From: Methylobacterium sp. J-078
GTDB taxonomy: Bacteria > Pseudomonadota > Alphaproteobacteria > Rhizobiales > Beijerinckiaceae
Reading direction: 5' to 3'
Length of the DNA: 64,000 bases
NCBI RefSeq assembly: GCF_022829285.1
Contig: NZ_JAKSYI010000060.1
Span: 124,001 to 188,000 of the forward strand
Below, in pieces: positions 36,154 to 46,373 of this stretch; position 1 is the first letter of the stretch; every line of letters begins with the position of its first letter. The position numbers and the translations under genes are program-made. The notes below the pieces were generated by a model. The model worked only from the letters and a program-made list of their open reading frames with translations, had not been told where the DNA came from and searched no databases.

Positions 36154-36909
36154 TCAGCGAGCGTCCCCGAGCACGGCCTGCACCAAAGCGAGCACCGCCA
36201 CCGCCGCCGTGTCGGCCCGCAGGATGCGCGGCCCGAGGGACAGCGCCACGGTGTTCGGCCGCGCGAGGATCAGCGCCCGCTCCTCCGGGGCAAAGCCCCC
36301 TTCGGGTCCCACCAGCACCGCCAGCGGCGGCGGGTCGGCGGGGTCGGCCACCCCGCGCCGCAGGGCCTCGACGGGATCGGAGACGGCCGCGTCCTCGTCG
36401 CAGAACACCAGCAGGCACAACGGGTTGAGATCGGCGAGCGCGGCCGGGAGCTTGGCCGGCTCGGGCACGTCCGGCAGGCCGAGGATGCCGCATTGCTCGG
36501 CTGCCTCCACCGCATTCGCGCGCAGGCGGTCGAGGTTCAGGCGCTCGGCCTGCGTGTAACGGGTGATCACGGGCCGCAGAGTGCCGGCGCCCATCTCCAC
36601 CGCCTTCTGGGCCATGTAATCGAGCCGCGCGGTCTTCAAGGGTGCGAACAGGTATTGCAGGTCGGCGCGCGGCGGTTGCTCGCGTGTGCGTTCGCGCACG
36701 ACGAGGTTGGCGCTCTTGCGGCCCGTCGGCGCGATCTCCGCCCGCCACTCGCCGTCCCGGCCGTTGAACAGCAGCACCGGGTCGGCGGGCCCGCGCCGCA
36801 GCACGTTCAGGAGGTAGTTCGCCTGCGCCCGGTCGAGGGGCAGCACGGCGCCGGGTCCGAGATCGGCCGCGACGTGGAGGCGGGGGGCGGTGAAGTCGTA
36901 GGCAGCCAT
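36154..36909 (-). CDS. rsmE: 16S rRNA m3U1498 methyltransferase
   Basis: A 251-residue SPOUT methyltransferase that modifies N3 of U1498 in 16S rRNA. It has an N-terminal PUA-like domain ('LDRAQANYLLNVLRRGPADP') and a C-terminal knotted domain with 'LAVLVGPEGGFAPEERAL' and 'ALSLGPRILRADTAAVAVLA', the AdoMet-binding signature. Upstream in-frame codons to 37014 are not conserved, so ATG 36909 is used. It lies 124 bases upstream of gshA on the same strand. Confidence 0.94.
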   Translation of the reverse strand: MAAYDFTAPRLHVAADLGPGAVLPLDRAQANYLLNVLRRGPADPVLLFNGRDGEWRAEIAPTGRKSANLVVRERTREQPPRADLQYLFAPLKTARLDYMAQKAVEMGAGTLRPVITRYTQAERLNLDRLRANAVEAAEQCGILGLPDVPEPAKLPAALADLNPLCLLVFCDEDAAVSDPVEALRRGVADPADPPPLAVLVGPEGGFAPEERALILARPNTVALSLGPRILRADTAAVAVLALVQAVLGDAR

Positions 36910-37187
36910 GGCCGGGGTGGTCGCGCGCCGCCCGCGCCCTGTCAACGCGTGCCCGGCCCGGGGTGATGCAGGTCGGCAACACGCGCGTAGATTACGCCGC
37001 CGATCCCCGCGCAATCGCGGCCGGGCGTTTGCGGCTCGAAAGACGCCACATTCCTATGCCGAAACGAGAGCAAGGACGGGCGGCACGGAACCATCGCGTG
37101 CGGCCCGACACGAATCAGCAAGTCCGCCATGGATCACGGGCCCGGGCCCACCGAGCGTGCGGATTGGGGGAGAAAGGATCTCAACGC

Positions 37188-37655
37188 ATGTCTTTCAAGA
37201 CCATCGCGGCCCTGGCCGTGCTCAGCACGGCCCTCGCCAGCGGCCAGGCCTTCGCGCAAGGGGCCGCCGCCGAATGCGGCGCGATCCAGCAGACGCTCCA
37301 GGCCCGCAAGGACCTCGTGGCCAAGGCGAATTCCGCCTCGAACTCGAAGAAGAAGATGACGCCGGCCGAGGCCTGCGCCCTGTTCGGCAAGCTCCAGGCG
37401 AACGGCACCGCCGGCCTCAAGTGGATCACCGCCAACAAGGAATGGTGCTCGATCCCGGATTCGTTCGCGGAAGGCTTCAAGGCCGACCACAACAAGGTCT
37501 CGGGCATCAAGACGAAGATCTGCGGCATCGCCGCCCAGGCCTCCAAGATGGAAGCCCAGGCCAAGGCCCAGGCCCAGAACGGCGGCGGACAGGGCGGCCT
37601 GCTCGGCGGCCCCGGCCTCACCGGCAGCCTGAAGCTGCCCCAGGGTGCGCTCTGA
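37188..37655 (+). CDS. Exported hypothetical protein
   Basis: A 155-residue protein with a clear signal peptide ('MSFKTIAALAVLSTALASGQ', cleaved after 'AFAQ'). Three Cys residues follow ('AAECGAIQ', 'AEACALFG', 'NKEWCSIP'), with a fourth in 'TKICGIAA', suggesting disulfides in the periplasm. The C-terminal tail is Gln/Gly-rich. An AAAGGA site precedes the ATG. It ends 10 bases before ubiA. No function can be assigned. Confidence 0.75.
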   Translation: MSFKTIAALAVLSTALASGQAFAQGAAAECGAIQQTLQARKDLVAKANSASNSKKKMTPAEACALFGKLQANGTAGLKWITANKEWCSIPDSFAEGFKADHNKVSGIKTKICGIAAQASKMEAQAKAQAQNGGGQGGLLGGPGLTGSLKLPQGAL

Positions 37656-37665
37656 TCCGTCGTCC

Positions 37666-38625
37666 ATGGACGGCGTGAACGCCCCCCCGGCCGACCGGCG
37701 CGTCGCCGATGCGGTGGCGGGCCACTGGGTCGACCGGCTCGCACCGCGGCCCGCCCGCCCCTACCTGCGCCTCGCCCGCATCGACCGGCCCATCGGCTGG
37801 TGGCTCCTGCTCCTGCCCTGCTGGTGGTCCGCGGCGCTGGCCGCCATCGCGTCCGGCGCGGCCTATCCCGATCCGGTCCATCTCGGGCTGTTCTTCGTCG
37901 GCGCGGTGGCCATGCGCGGGGCGGGCTCGACCTACAACGACATCGCAGACCGGGACCTCGACGCCCAGGTCGAGCGCACGCGCTCGCGCCCCCTGCCCTC
38001 GGGCCAGGTCCGCGCGCGACACGCTGCCTTGTTCCTTGTGGCGCAGGCGCTGGTCGGCCTCGCGGTGCTGCTGCAGTTCAACGCCACCGCCATCGGGGTC
38101 GGCATCGCCTCCCTGGTTCCCGTGGCGATCTACCCGTTCATGAAGCGCGTGATGCCGGTGCCGCAGGCGGTGCTGGGCCTCGCCTTCGCGTGGGGGGCGC
38201 TGATGGGCTGGGTGGCGGTGTTCGCGCACCTCGATGCGCCGGCCCTGCTGCTCTACGCGGGCACGATCGCGTGGGTGATCGGCTACGACACGATCTACGC
38301 GGTGCAGGACATCGAGGACGACGAGATCGCCGGGATCCGCTCCTCGGCCCGCTTCTTCGGGCGCCGGATGCGGGGGGCGATCGGCCTCTGCTACGGGGTC
38401 AGCGTGGCCTGCATCGCGGCGGCCGCTTGGCGGGCGGGCGCCGGCTGGCCGGGCCTCCTCGGCGTGGCGCTGTTTGCCGGCCATCTCGGCGGCCAGGTCT
38501 TGCGGCTCGACACGCGGGACGGGCGCGGGGCGCTCCGGCTGTTCCGCTCGAACCGGGATGCGGGCCTGATCCTGTTCCTGGGCCTCGCGGCGGACGCCAT
38601 CCTGCGGCACCTCACCGGCCCCTGA
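37666..38625 (+). CDS. ubiA: 4-hydroxybenzoate polyprenyltransferase
   Basis: A 319-residue membrane prenyltransferase that attaches the polyprenyl tail to 4-hydroxybenzoate in ubiquinone synthesis. The two Asp-rich motifs binding Mg-diphosphate are 'TYNDIADRDLDAQVERTRSR' and 'YDTIYAVQDIEDDEIAGIRS'. The 'LARIDRPIGWWLLLLPCWWS' segment opens the first of about eight helices. ATG 37666 is preferred, since the seven codons before it are not conserved. Confidence 0.93.
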   Translation: MDGVNAPPADRRVADAVAGHWVDRLAPRPARPYLRLARIDRPIGWWLLLLPCWWSAALAAIASGAAYPDPVHLGLFFVGAVAMRGAGSTYNDIADRDLDAQVERTRSRPLPSGQVRARHAALFLVAQALVGLAVLLQFNATAIGVGIASLVPVAIYPFMKRVMPVPQAVLGLAFAWGALMGWVAVFAHLDAPALLLYAGTIAWVIGYDTIYAVQDIEDDEIAGIRSSARFFGRRMRGAIGLCYGVSVACIAAAAWRAGAGWPGLLGVALFAGHLGGQVLRLDTRDGRGALRLFRSNRDAGLILFLGLAADAILRHLTGP

Positions 38626-38635
38626 GGGACGGACT

Positions 38636-39136
38636 TCAGCAGCGCGCGCCGGAGATGATCTCGCTCTCGCCCCGGTGAATCAGGGGACGCACCGGCAGGG
38701 CGCCGGTCTTGCGGCGCACCAGGAAGCGCGGCCGCCGACCGTTGAGCAGTCCGACGCGGCGGCGCATCCGGGTGCGGCCCAGGGCCACGGGACCGAGCTG
38801 AGCCGACACGATCGAGAGCGCGCCGTCCTCCTTGACGATCATGCGGGGCAGGCCGGACTTCGCGGCGCAATCCCGCCAGATCGCGACGACCTCCTCCTCG
38901 CAGAACGGGCCGAGGCGGGTGATCACGGTCTCATTCGCATCGACGAGGAGCAGGTCGAACCGGTCCTCGCCGCAGGCATCCGAATCGTCCTCGGCGAAGG
39001 CCAGGGCGATGCCGGCAGGGCGGCGGGTGGCGCCGCGGCCGAACACGGGCAGGGACGAGGCGACGGCGAAGGGCGCGCGCGCCACTGCGGATGCGGTTTC
39101 TCTGGAAGGGCCGTTCGTGTTCGCGAAAGTGCTCAT
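38636..39136 (-). CDS. Conserved rhizobial hypothetical protein (DUF6101-like)
   Basis: A 166-residue protein of unknown function. The C-terminus 'RPRFLVRRKTGALPVRPLIH' followed by 'RGESEIISGARC' resembles the 'vhRGEREIIAR' ending of a family common in Hyphomicrobiales, tentatively DUF6101 from memory. No signal peptide or membrane segment is seen. ATG 39136 follows an AGGGTG site. It is convergent with ubiA, ending 10 bases from it. Confidence 0.7.
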   Translation of the reverse strand: MSTFANTNGPSRETASAVARAPFAVASSLPVFGRGATRRPAGIALAFAEDDSDACGEDRFDLLLVDANETVITRLGPFCEEEVVAIWRDCAAKSGLPRMIVKEDGALSIVSAQLGPVALGRTRMRRRVGLLNGRRPRFLVRRKTGALPVRPLIHRGESEIISGARC

Positions 39137-39505
39137 GGCTCGTACACCCTGTTGGCGCCGGCAACCTCTGTGGGCCACCCGTCTATGGCAAGCAGATTTG
39201 CGTCTAACCTCCTCAGACCACCTTAAGAGTGAGCGTTAAGCGAGTGTGGACGAGGCTCAAGCGCGTGGAATGCTCAACGCTTCCTTGCCGAGATCAGGCA
39301 CATTCGCACGTATCGACATCTGCGCAGGTTCGGCCCGGCCCCCTTCGACGCGCATGGCGCGTGTCCGAAGCACGGCGGGTCGTCGGCTTGTGACAAGTCC
39401 GCGTGCCGCCTACAACGGTGGGGCCGCGTCTCGCCCCGCCGAGGGTGTGGAACGAGCGGCGTCTCACGCGACAAGAGACCGCCCCCCAGCGCCGTACGGA
39501 GACGC
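39137..39505. other. 369-base divergent spacer
   Basis: Lies between the divergent DUF6101-like gene (minus) and the CysQ-like gene (plus), so both promoters should be inside. No gene, strong hairpin or recognisable operator was seen. Confidence 0.4.
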
Positions 39506-40333
39506 ATGTCCGACCCGATGTCCCCGGAGGCCGCGCAGGCCCTCGTTCCGGCCCTGCGCGCCACGATCCGCGAAGCGGCCACCCTCGCCCTGCCCTTCTA
39601 TCAGGCGGGCCGGCAGACCGGTGCGCGGGTCTGGTCCAAGTCGGGGGGCTCCCCCGTCACCGAGGCCGACGTCGCGGTGGACACCTTCCTGAAGGTGCGC
39701 CTGAGCGCGCTGCTGCCCCGTGCGGCCTGGCTCTCGGAGGAGACCAGCGACGATGCGTTACGCCTGAAGGCCGACCTCGTCTGGATCGTCGATCCCATCG
39801 ACGGCACCCGCGCCTTCATGTCCGGGCATCCGGACTGGTCGATCGCGGTGGCGCTACTCGCGGCGGGCCAGCCCGTGCTCGGCTTCGTCCACGCGCCCGT
39901 GACGGACACGTTCTACGAGGCCGCCGCCGGGGCGGGCGCCACCCGGAACGGGCAGCCCATCGGGGTGTCGGAACAGGGGGCGATCGAGGGGGCAAGGGTC
40001 ACCGGGCCGAAGCCGATGCTGGACCGGCTCGCGCGCGGAGCCACCCACGACGGCGTGCGGCCCGACTTCGTTACCATCGAGCGCATCCCATCCCTGGCCC
40101 TGCGGGTGGTGCGGGTGGCCGAGGGCTCGGTCGATGTGGGACTGGTCTCGCCGAACGCGCGCGACTGGGATCTGGCCGGGGCCGACCTGATTCTGCGGGA
40201 GGCCGGCGGATCGGTCTGCGACCTCCAGGGCCGGCCGACCACCTACAATCGGCCGGACCCGGTCCACGGCGAACTCGCGGCCGTGTCGCACGGGCTGCGC
40301 GACGCGGTCGTGGCGGCCATGGGGACCCGCTGA
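39506..40333 (+). CDS. cysQ: 3'(2'),5'-bisphosphate nucleotidase / inositol monophosphatase family protein (CysQ-like)
   Basis: A 275-residue Mg-dependent, Li-sensitive type phosphatase. Family motifs are 'SPVTEADVAVDTFLK', 'WLSEETSDD' (metal-binding Glu), 'WIVDPIDGTRAFMSGHPDWS' (Asp-Pro-x-Asp-Gly-Thr) and 'ARDWDLAGADLILREAGG'. The motif spacing suits CysQ, which removes 3'-phosphoadenosine 5'-phosphate during sulfur metabolism. Histidinol-phosphatase (HisN) or inositol phosphatase activity cannot be excluded. The cys genes are about 7 kb away. Confidence 0.78.
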   Translation: MSDPMSPEAAQALVPALRATIREAATLALPFYQAGRQTGARVWSKSGGSPVTEADVAVDTFLKVRLSALLPRAAWLSEETSDDALRLKADLVWIVDPIDGTRAFMSGHPDWSIAVALLAAGQPVLGFVHAPVTDTFYEAAAGAGATRNGQPIGVSEQGAIEGARVTGPKPMLDRLARGATHDGVRPDFVTIERIPSLALRVVRVAEGSVDVGLVSPNARDWDLAGADLILREAGGSVCDLQGRPTTYNRPDPVHGELAAVSHGLRDAVVAAMGTR

Positions 40334-40465
40334 CGCGGGTCCGGGCTCCGGCTCGATTGGGTGGACAGGGGCGTGTGAGATCCGGCACGCCTGGGCCGGG
40401 GACCTATCGAACTGATGAGGAACGCCGTGTGCCGAGCATCCGCGTACGGCGGCTCGGCAGGGTTC

Positions 40466-40717
40466 TCAGGCGTGCTCGCGCAGGGCAACGGCCTCGGGGG
40501 CCATGCCGAAACGCTCGGCCAGATGCCAGCGCAGTTCGCGCGGCGAATGATAGTTGTAGGAGGTGTCGATCAGGTGGCTGAGGTCGATATCGCGGCTCTT
40601 GGCATCCTGAACCTGGGCATCGTGCGCCAGGGTCTGCTTGAGACGACCGACCTTGAATGTCGCCGCGTCCGTGACGGGCGAACGGACGCCGCGGCGCCGA
40701 GTGTATTCAAACAACAT
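40466..40717 (-). CDS. Small conserved hypothetical protein
   Basis: An 83-residue charged, helical protein beginning 'MLFEYTRRRGVRSPVTDAAT' and ending 'FGMAPEAVALREHA'. The open frame extends 53 codons further, but those codons overlap a low-complexity upstream region. The ATG at 40717 with an A-rich leader is preferred. No known domain, membrane segment or signal is seen. Confidence 0.5.
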   Translation of the reverse strand: MLFEYTRRRGVRSPVTDAATFKVGRLKQTLAHDAQVQDAKSRDIDLSHLIDTSYNYHSPRELRWHLAERFGMAPEAVALREHA

Positions 40718-40895
40718 ATTTTTCTTATGTACTTTCAGAGACTTGGATGTGCAGGCCCCAGGGGGCTCGAATCGTTGGTGTTGGGGGAATGCCGGGTTTC
40801 GCGTTCCCTTCTCCCCGGAAGGGTCCCGATCGCCGGCGGCTCTCAAGCCTCGCAGGAGGCCATCTTGCGACCTCACAGGAGGCCGACTTGAAAGA

Positions 40896-40915
40896 CGCCA
40901 GCCCGAAGGCTGGCG
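40896..40915 (-). terminator. Rho-independent terminator of the cold-shock gene
   Basis: A perfect 8-base stem (CGCCAGCC at 40896-40903, GGCTGGCG at 40908-40915) with a CGAA tetraloop (TTCG when read on the minus strand), followed on the minus strand by TCTTTCAAGT. It lies 10 bases past the cold-shock stop codon. Confidence 0.7.
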
Positions 40916-40924
40916 CCGGGAGCG

Positions 40925-41134
40925 TCAGGCCGCCTGGAGGTTACCAGCCGAGTCCTTGCCGCTGCGCTTGTCGGTCTGAATCTCGTAGGAGATCTTCTGA
41001 CCCTCGATGAGGTTGCGCATGCCAGCGCGCTCGACTGCGGAGATGTGAACGAACACATCCTTGCCGCCGTCGTCAGGCTGAATGAAGCCGTAGCCCTTGG
41101 TCTCGTTGAACCACTTAACAGTGCCGGTATTCAC
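40925..41134 (-). CDS. Cold-shock domain protein
   Basis: A 69-residue CspA-family single-stranded nucleic acid binding protein, acting as an RNA chaperone. RNP1 'KGYGFIQP' and RNP2 'DVFVHIS' are intact within '[20 protein letters not shown]' and '[17 protein letters not shown]'. Length is standard. A 290-base upstream spacer leaves room for a long 5' leader of the type used for cold induction. A hairpin terminator follows. Confidence 0.95.
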   Translation of the reverse strand: MNTGTVKWFNETKGYGFIQPDDGGKDVFVHISAVERAGMRNLIEGQKISYEIQTDKRSGKDSAGNLQAA

Positions 41135-41424
41135 GAAATAGATCCTCGTATCGTTCGTCGATCAACAGCCCACGTCTACGCGACGCAAGCGGCGGACCCT
41201 CTTCAGTAGACCTGACGGAATCAGCAGGACGTGAGACGCTTCATGGTACAAGCGCTCAGCTCACCGATGCCCGCTGTCGATACATGTAGTCCGATCATGC
41301 GGCCGCAACAAGGCGTCCAGCCCGACCGAACCGTCGCCGCCCCTCGCGCAGGGCCGGCCGGACCCTGTGTTCTTCGCCGTTCCGACCGCATATAAGAGTT
41401 CGTGACCAGGCATTTAGGCGATTC

Positions 41425-41814
41425 ATGGCAGGCATCTCGGTTTCCCTCGAAGGCGCGAACATTCAGCTCTCGTTCCAGAAGGACGATCAGGCGACGGCGG
41501 TGGTCATGGATGCCCGCGCGGCCCGCGCCCTCGTGCGTGCCGTCGGCCAGCTCCTCACCGCCATCGACGAGCCGGACGACACCGATCTGCCCGACGATTT
41601 GAGCGACGAGGACATCGCGATGCTCGATGTGACCTCCTCCGCCATCGAGGTCGGCACCGACGAGCAGGGGCAGGCCGTGGTCGCCCTGCAGGCGGGCGCC
41701 CTGCCGCCGTTCCAGCTGCGCCTGACGGACGAAGAGGCCCGCCACGTGATGACGAGCCTCTCGGAGATCCTCAGCGCGCCGCGCGATGTGCGGGCGTCGC
41801 ACGGCGATCACTGA
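41425..41814 (+). CDS. Conserved hypothetical acidic protein
   Basis: A 129-residue acidic protein ('MAGISVSLEGANIQLSFQKD', then 'TDLPDDLSDEDIAMLDVTSS', ending 'TSLSEILSAPRDVRASHGDH'). It is divergent from the cold-shock gene, and converges on the proline-rich gene that ends at 41818, 4 bases away. No signal, membrane segment or known domain is recognised; codon use is typical of the chromosome. Confidence 0.6.
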   Translation: MAGISVSLEGANIQLSFQKDDQATAVVMDARAARALVRAVGQLLTAIDEPDDTDLPDDLSDEDIAMLDVTSSAIEVGTDEQGQAVVALQAGALPPFQLRLTDEEARHVMTSLSEILSAPRDVRASHGDH

Positions 41815-41817
41815 CCC

Positions 41818-42051
41818 CTACATGCGCACGCCGGGATCGGTCGGGCCGCCGGGGAGATAATCGGGCTCGGAGCCCGGCCCGGTCGGCTCGTCGATGCCCG
41901 GATCGTTGACGGGATAAGGCGTGCGCGGACCGGTCGGGCCGATATCCGGCTGGTCGTCCGGGATCGGCGGCGGCGGCAGGTCGCCGGGAATACCGCCGGG
42001 CAACGGCTCGGGAATGGGTAGGCCGGGATTGGCCATGTTGAACGTGGCCAT
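41818..42051 (-). CDS. Small proline-rich hypothetical protein
   Basis: A 77-residue protein made almost wholly of Pro, Gly and Asp ('NPGLPIPEPLPGGIPGDLPP', 'DIGPTGPRTPYPVNDPG'). A textbook GGAGG site 6 bases before ATG 42051 argues strongly that it is translated, although longer frames overlap it. Probably disordered; function unknown. Confidence 0.65.
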   Translation of the reverse strand: MATFNMANPGLPIPEPLPGGIPGDLPPPPIPDDQPDIGPTGPRTPYPVNDPGIDEPTGPGSEPDYLPGGPTDPGVRM

Positions 42052-42236
42052 GCGGAGCCTCCTGTCAGGTTGTGGTGGATGCCCACCAACACCCCGAGGC
42101 AGGGCCGGTTCCGGTCTCGGCCGGATCGGCACGCACCGCGCGGACGCCGATCCGCCCCCGGGCGGGAGCGGATCACAGGTCGCGAGGCCGGCCGTCGCCG
42201 CGGCGTTGCGCCATCCGGCGAACGCCCGCGCGCGGT

Positions 42237-42518
42237 TCAGCGCTTGGCGGCGGCCTTCTGAAGCTTCGCACCCTCGAACAGGGCGGAGAGGCCGCGCTGG
42301 TCGAGGCCCTTCGTCACGTCCGGATGCTCGACGACGGGCTCGCCGCCCTCCCCCTTGCGCGGGGTGATCGAGCCGGTGGTCACCGGATCGGCGATCTCGG
42401 CCAGAACGCGGGCCGAGGGCGTGGGCTCGCGCTGGAGGCGCAGGACCCAGTGGGTGGCGGTGGCAAGCGCGGCGATGGCGAGGATCGCCTTGATGCCACC
42501 CGTCAGGAGGCGTCTCAT
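42237..42518 (-). CDS. Small membrane-anchored hypothetical protein
   Basis: A 93-residue protein with one N-terminal membrane helix ('MRRLLTGGIKAILAIAALAT') and a soluble, charged tail ('HPDVTKGLDQRGLSALFEGA'). The open frame continues 74 codons upstream, but ATG 42518 marks the start of the membrane segment and is preferred. No family recognised. Confidence 0.5.
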   Translation of the reverse strand: MRRLLTGGIKAILAIAALATATHWVLRLQREPTPSARVLAEIADPVTTGSITPRKGEGGEPVVEHPDVTKGLDQRGLSALFEGAKLQKAAAKR

Positions 42519-42916
42519 GATAGTCGGGCCCGAAGCTACGCGGTGGGACGCGACCGGTTCCCCGGTCATCCCCCACTGTTGCCGAGGATCCTTAACGATC
42601 GACGCCCTCCCGCGGGGGCGGCCTGTTCCGCTTCGGCACGATTTCGGGATGGGCCGGGGCCGCGACGCGGAATGTTCGAGGTGGGCCATGCGCCACGGCG
42701 GCGGTTCCTGTTCCCCGCGCCCGTGACACGCCTGTCGCAACCCGGCCCACTAGGCCTCACAGGAACCGCGCAGAGAACTGGTCCGCGCCGCCCCGTCACG
42801 ACAAGCCCCGCTACCATGCCAAGCCCGAGAGGGTTCGCGAAACCATCGGACGCCTCGGTGGCAGGGACGCCCGATGTAGGGGGCGCGCGCAAAGCCGGCA
42901 ACCGACATCGCGCGGT
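42519..42916. other. 398-base spacer
   Basis: No gene or clear structure was recognised between the small membrane protein gene and the oxidoreductase ending at 42917; both are on the minus strand. Open frames here are shadow frames of high-GC DNA. Confidence 0.35.
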
Positions 42917-43774
42917 TCATCCCGGCTGCGACGATCCGCACGCCTCGGCGAAGGCGCGCAGACGCGCCGCGTCGTCCGCCCCCGCCTCGGAGGCCAGGCG
43001 CTCGTACAGGGCGGCCGCGCCGGCAAAGACCTGGCGCCCGGCGGCATCCTCGCCGAGGAAGGCCCCGATCTCGCCCATCTCCGCCACCCAGCGCTGCGCC
43101 TTGGGCAGCATGTCCGGCAGCCCCCACGCGAAGCGCGCATAGAGGTGGGGCTCGTTCTCGGCGAGCTCCGCGCGGAGCGCCTCACCGGCGCCGGCCCGCT
43201 CGGCGGCCAGGACCATCAGGGCCGCGAGGGCGGTCAGGCCCTTGTTGATGCCCGCGTAGGACATCTTCAGGGCAGACGCCGCGCCGATGCCGCCATCGAT
43301 GGCGCGAACATCGAGGCCGAAGGCGCGCAGGGTCAGCGCGGGTTCGGCGGATTCCCCGGCGACATGGAGGCGCGGTCCGCGCTGGCCGGACTTCGGCGGC
43401 AAGCCGATGATCGCCGCATCGAGGAAGGCCGCCCCGGTGGGGGCGACGAGGCCGGCGATCCGCCGCACGGTCTCGACGTCGACCGCGTTGCAATCGACGT
43501 AGACGGGCTTGCGCTCGGCGGCCAGCAGGGTCGGGAGCAGCCGCCGCGCCAGGGCTTCCGCATCGGCCGGCGGCACGATCGCGAGGAGCAGGTCGGCGCG
43601 CATCAGGCCGGCGTGGTCGGCCTCAATCATGCCGGCGGCGGCGGCGCGGGCGCGCGTGGCATCGCTGCGCCCCTCGAGATTCGTGAGGACCCGGGCGCCG
43701 TGCTCGGTCAGGCGCCCCGCGATGGCACTGCCCATGGCCCCGGCGGCCACGATCGCGATCGTCGTCATGGGCAC
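42917..43774 (-). CDS. NAD(P)-dependent 6-phosphogluconate dehydrogenase-like oxidoreductase (DUF1932)
   Basis: A 285-residue protein with an N-terminal Rossmann domain ('IAIVAAGAMGSAIAGRLTEH') and a beta-hydroxyacid-dehydrogenase-like middle ('FLDAAIIGLPPKSGQRGPRL', 'ALKMSYAGINKGLTALAALM', with the Lys expected at the active site). The C-terminal helical block corresponds to DUF1932. The substrate is unknown. It lies downstream of the aminotransferase gene on the same strand, with a strong hairpin between. Confidence 0.8.
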   Translation of the reverse strand: MPMTTIAIVAAGAMGSAIAGRLTEHGARVLTNLEGRSDATRARAAAAGMIEADHAGLMRADLLLAIVPPADAEALARRLLPTLLAAERKPVYVDCNAVDVETVRRIAGLVAPTGAAFLDAAIIGLPPKSGQRGPRLHVAGESAEPALTLRAFGLDVRAIDGGIGAASALKMSYAGINKGLTALAALMVLAAERAGAGEALRAELAENEPHLYARFAWGLPDMLPKAQRWVAEMGEIGAFLGEDAAGRQVFAGAAALYERLASEAGADDAARLRAFAEACGSSQPG

Positions 43775-43796
43775 CCTCCCCTCGTCACGGGAACGC

Positions 43797-43829
43797 CCGG
43801 TCCGGCGGCCTCGGTGGCCGCCGGACCGG
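43797..43829 (-). terminator. Strong hairpin between aspC-like and DUF1932 genes
   Basis: A perfect 14-base stem (43797-43810 with 43816-43829) and a 5-base loop lie 22 bases past the stop of the minus-strand aminotransferase gene. The T-run on the minus strand is weak; on the plus strand the stem is followed by TCTTTGT. It probably ends or attenuates aminotransferase transcription. Confidence 0.6.
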
Positions 43830-43850
43830 TCTTTGTGGATCCTTCGCGGA

Positions 43851-45257
<1,407 letters not shown>

Positions 45258-45337
45258 TCAGCGCCTCGGTTGCCGGTGAACCGGCCGCGCGTTAAGCGCT
45301 GCCCCGAGAGGCGAGATCAGGCCGGAAAGGATCACGG

Positions 45338-46276
45338 ATGCCCGACGCGCTGGCGGCCTTCATTCACGAGGGACGCGACGGCTGGCTGTTTCTCACGGCG
45401 GGCAGCAACAACGTGATCGGCCAGTTCAGCGATACGCCCCTCATGAAGCAGCGGCTGGCGGACTGGAAGGGGCTGCTCATCGCCCGGAGCCGGCGCTGCG
45501 AGAGCCTCGGCACCACCTACCAGCACCTGATCGTGCCCGAGAAGCTGACGGTCTACGACCACCTCCTGCAGGGTCTCGAGATCGATCAGCGCCTGTCCCC
45601 GGCCCTGCGCCTGCGCCAGAGCCTGATCTGGCATCCCCTCGTGCGCCGGTCCTGCCTCGACCTCGTCACCGCCTTCCGCCAGCGCTGCCGGGACGAGGAT
45701 CTCTACTTCCGGACCGACAGCCACTGGTCCTTCGCCGGACGCATGGTGGCCTATCGCGCCCTCTGCCAGTCCCTCGGGGCCGTGCCGCAGGATGACCTGC
45801 CGGAACGGCCCTTCGCGGTGCAACAGTTCCAGGGCGACCTCGGCGGCCAGCTCGAACCGCCGCGATCGGAGCCCGCCCGCTTCTACGACCTCCAGCGCGA
45901 CGCCGTGCGGCACTACGCGAGCCCCATCGTCGAGAAGCGGGAGGCGGACGGCGCCATCAACACCCTGCATGTGGGCGCGCACGTGATCTACCGGAACGCG
46001 TCCCCCGCCGCCGATCCGCGCCGCCTCGTCCTGTTCGGCGATTCCTACGCGCATTTCGCGCCGTCGATGCTGACCATCATGCTCGCGGAGACGTTCCGCG
46101 AGGTGCACTTCATCTGGTCGACCTCAATCGACTGGGCTTACGTCGAGCGCACGATGCCGGACATCCTCGTCACGCAGATCGCCGAGCGCTTCATGTTCCA
46201 GGTGCCCGACGACGGCTTCGACCTCGCCGCCTACTGCGCCGAGCGGTTCGGGGCCGAACTCGGGCTGGGCCCCTGA
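45338..46276 (+). CDS. AlgX/AlgJ-like SGNH-fold protein (polysaccharide O-acetylation type)
   Basis: A 312-residue protein related to the AlgX/AlgJ/DltD-type SGNH acyltransferases. It starts 'EGRDGWLFLTAGSNNVIGQF', contains 'YFRTDSHWSFAGRMVAYRAL' (catalytic Asp-His pair) and 'RLVLFGDSYAHFAPSM' (catalytic Ser in Gly-Asp-Ser). No signal peptide is visible, unlike AlgX. No MBOAT acyl donor partner is encoded nearby, so it is an orphan. It could modify a surface glycan; not tested by context. Confidence 0.75.
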   Translation: MPDALAAFIHEGRDGWLFLTAGSNNVIGQFSDTPLMKQRLADWKGLLIARSRRCESLGTTYQHLIVPEKLTVYDHLLQGLEIDQRLSPALRLRQSLIWHPLVRRSCLDLVTAFRQRCRDEDLYFRTDSHWSFAGRMVAYRALCQSLGAVPQDDLPERPFAVQQFQGDLGGQLEPPRSEPARFYDLQRDAVRHYASPIVEKREADGAINTLHVGAHVIYRNASPAADPRRLVLFGDSYAHFAPSMLTIMLAETFREVHFIWSTSIDWAYVERTMPDILVTQIAERFMFQVPDDGFDLAAYCAERFGAELGLGP

Positions 46277-46290
46277 GGCCGGAACGCAAA

Positions 46291-46321
46291 AACGCCGGCC
46301 CGCGACAGGCGGGCCGGCGTT
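46291..46321. terminator. Bidirectional terminator between the AlgX-like gene and cysN
   Basis: A perfect 13-base stem (AACGCCGGCCCGC at 46291-46303, its complement at 46309-46321) with a 5-base loop and A/T-rich flanks (GCAAAAACG before, GTTCTGG after). It is placed between two convergent genes, so it can serve both strands. Confidence 0.8.
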
Positions 46322-46373
46322 CTGGCTTCAAACGGGCGGATGCCGGGCCGGACGGCCCGAAATCCGGGCGCGG

